The notes beneath the pieces are model-generated. The model saw nothing but the letters and a program-made list of their open reading frames with translations. It did not search any database and was not told the DNA's origin. Source: Clostridiales bacterium UBA1758 (GTDB lineage: Bacteria; Bacillota; Clostridia; Oscillospirales; UBA1758). From it: a stretch of DNA of 6,448 bases. Positions 5,262 through 6,448 of the stretch are shown here, in pieces. Within the stretch, counting starts at the first letter, position 1; every line of letters begins with the position of its first letter. Location of the stretch: contig DCHG01000053.1 in the NCBI GenBank assembly GCA_002315595.1, positions 1 to 6,448 of the forward strand, given 5' to 3'. Position numbers and translations under genes: made by a program.

Positions 5262-6278
5262 TTATAGTTTTTCGCGTGTCATTCTCATGACGTGGTCTCG
5301 ATGAATTTCAAGCCAACTGTCCGTCGCACCGTCACGGATTTTTTCGATTTCTTCGATGAGTGCGGCGGTGATGTTCGGGTGACGGTCGTGCGTCGGACCG
5401 CCGCAGTGGGGCAGAAGAATGGCGGTCGGACAACGCGTCAGCGGCGAAGTCGGACGCAAAGGCTCGTGTTCGTACACGTCGAGTACCGCCTTGAAACTGC
5501 AATCAAGAAGCAGTTCGCCCATGGCATCCTCGTCGATGATCGAGCCGCGTGAGGTGTTGATAAGGATCTGATCGGGACGTAAAAGTTCCATCAGTTTGCG
5601 GTCGATGATGTGGTAGGTTTCGGGGAGTTTGGCAAGTTGGATCGAGATGATCTTGCAGGTCGTAAAGACCTCCTCCATGCTTTGCGCCTTTTCAATGCCG
5701 TAGGACGCGGCTTCGGCGGGGGTGACATGGTCGGCAAAGACCTTGATTTTGCAACGGAAGGGCTTTAACAGTCTGACAAGATTTTTTGCGATCGCCCCGA
5801 AGCCGATCAGTCCGAATGTTTGGTCGAGAAGACCTTCGGTCGAGTAGAGTTGGCGCGCAAAAACATACTTGCCGTCGTGCGTCATGGCGCTCATGTCGGG
5901 GATGTTGCGGAGTGCGGAAAGTGCGTATGCGATAACGCCCTCGGCGACGGACTCGGCGAAAAGTTCGTTGCCGCAGATCACACGAACGCCCGCGTCAAAG
6001 GTCGAAAGGTCGGCAATCCCCGCAATCGAACCGCCCGTGTGGGCAAGAAGACGGACGTTCGGGAAATGCTTTAACGCATCCGCGTCATAGCGGGGCGAGC
6101 CCCAACCGGTCACGATGACTTCCGCGTCCGGGGCGTATTTTCCCGCATCCTCCGGCGAAAGGAAACCGCCCGTTTCGTTCCAAATGACCTCGCCGACGGC
6201 TTCGAGTCGCTTCGCCAGATCACCGCGGAAAAAGGATTTTCTTGTGTCATTGTCGGGTAGATCAACAAAAATTTTCAT
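5262..6278 (-). CDS. D-isomer-specific 2-hydroxyacid dehydrogenase (NAD-dependent)
   Basis: A 338-aa enzyme interconverting a 2-hydroxy acid and a 2-keto acid with NAD(H) in the cytoplasm. An N-terminal flavodoxin-like substrate domain (1-110) is followed by the Rossmann domain with GFGAIA (159-164), where the third glycine of GxGxxG is alanine, and an Asp near the end of the next strand (D183), which favours NAD over NADP. The catalytic residues are present: R244 in NTSRG, E272 in YEHEP and H291 in LPHCGG. The start chosen is ATG 6278-6276, giving the family-typical MKIFVDLP opening; it has a modest AAAGAG SD (6291-6286) with a 7-nt spacer. An in-frame TTG further upstream at 6410 would add 44 residues of non-family, arginine-rich sequence running through a palindromic repeat and is rejected. 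It appears to be the first gene of the operon. Substrate unknown; a sugar acid or lactate-like product is plausible. Confidence 0.87.
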   Translation of the reverse strand: MKIFVDLPDNDTRKSFFRGDLAKRLEAVGEVIWNETGGFLSPEDAGKYAPDAEVIVTGWGSPRYDADALKHFPNVRLLAHTGGSIAGIADLSTFDAGVRVICGNELFAESVAEGVIAYALSALRNIPDMSAMTHDGKYVFARQLYSTEGLLDQTFGLIGFGAIAKNLVRLLKPFRCKIKVFADHVTPAEAASYGIEKAQSMEEVFTTCKIISIQLAKLPETYHIIDRKLMELLRPDQILINTSRGSIIDEDAMGELLLDCSFKAVLDVYEHEPLRPTSPLTRCPTAILLPHCGGPTHDRHPNITAALIEEIEKIRDGATDSWLEIHRDHVMRMTREKL

Positions 6279-6394
6279 AAATTTGCTCTTTTCGTAATCA
6301 TTTCGGGACTGTGGTAATTTGCAACGTACCCGTATCGGCAACCTGTGGTCGCCCGTCTTTGACGGCGTAATACGGCACCGGGACAACGGATTTA
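6279..6394. other. Gene-free upstream region of the operon
   Basis: No gene is seen. On the minus strand it must hold the operon promoter if the dehydrogenase gene is first, but no good -35/-10 pair was found; TTGCAA (6322-6317) has only a poor -10 match downstream. One small palindrome, CCGTC 6353-6357 with GACGG 6361-6365 (3-nt loop), is present. The operon could also begin to the right of the window. Confidence 0.4.
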
Positions 6395-6436
6395 GCGTTT
6401 GCGCAAGCAAACGCCATACGTATTCGAAGAATACGT
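6395..6436. repeat. Two adjacent perfect hairpins (palindromic repeat)
   Basis: GCGTTTGC 6395-6402 pairs with GCAAACGC 6407-6414 around a GCAA tetraloop (GNRA type when read on the plus strand). Three nt later ACGTATTC 6418-6425 pairs with GAATACGT 6429-6436 around a 3-nt loop. Both stems are 8 bp and perfect. No T-tract follows in either direction, so termination is not their evident role. The first stem has the same arms as the truncated hairpin at 1-16, with a different loop, suggesting a repeat family shared by the two ends of the window. Confidence 0.65.
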
Positions 6437-6448
6437 GAGCCGCACTGT

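Noticed and set aside
6279..6410. N-terminal extension of the dehydrogenase from a TTG at 6410
   Set aside because: The added 44 residues are unlike the family, run through the upstream palindromic region, and the internal ATG at 6278 gives the normal family start with an SD.
6395..6436. Terminator for an upstream minus-strand gene
   Set aside because: Both stems are perfect but neither is followed by a T-run on either strand.

Overview
The window looks like a chromosomal stretch from an anaerobic, low-to-mid GC Gram-positive bacterium, most likely an uncultured member of the Clostridia (Bacillota). This is inferred from strong GGAGG/AAGGAG ribosome binding sites, near-consensus SigA-type promoters with 17-nt spacers, compact hairpin-plus-T-tract terminators, a YhfC-family membrane protein (a family typical of Bacillota), and UPF0309/COG4821-type SIS proteins. 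No taxonomic marker gene is present, so the assignment is tentative.

Layout. Positions 1-93 are a dense run of short, partly overlapping palindromes with no gene. A promoter at 120-148 then drives a single gene (188-1009, +) for a polytopic membrane protein of the YhfC family whose expected protease residues are nearly all replaced; it ends in a strong terminator (1024-1053). A second promoter (1162-1190) drives a single gene (1221-2483, +) for a membrane-bound family 2 glycosyltransferase, which has its own terminator (2514-2545).

The other half is one apparent minus-strand operon, read from right to left: a D-isomer-specific 2-hydroxyacid dehydrogenase (6278-5262), a SIS-domain phosphosugar-binding protein (5216-4479), a BadF/N-acetylglucosamine-kinase-type sugar kinase (4379-3417) and a second, divergent SIS protein (3402-2674). 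It ends at an 11-bp-stem terminator (2650-2619) that lies back to back with the glycosyltransferase terminator. The last two genes are translationally coupled: the stop codon of the kinase lies inside the ribosome binding site of the second SIS gene. The set (kinase, two phosphosugar-binding proteins, NAD-dependent dehydrogenase) suggests uptake-independent processing of a sugar or amino sugar, but no transporter, regulator or hydrolase is inside the window and the substrate cannot be read from the sequence.

The non-coding DNA is the least ordinary part. An 8-bp palindrome (GCGTTTGC...GCAAACGC) occurs at both ends of the window, each time inside a run of other hairpins without T-tracts, which suggests a dispersed palindromic repeat. 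A small GC hairpin sits between the Shine-Dalgarno sequence and the start codon of the first SIS gene, and would bring an otherwise too distant SD into range.
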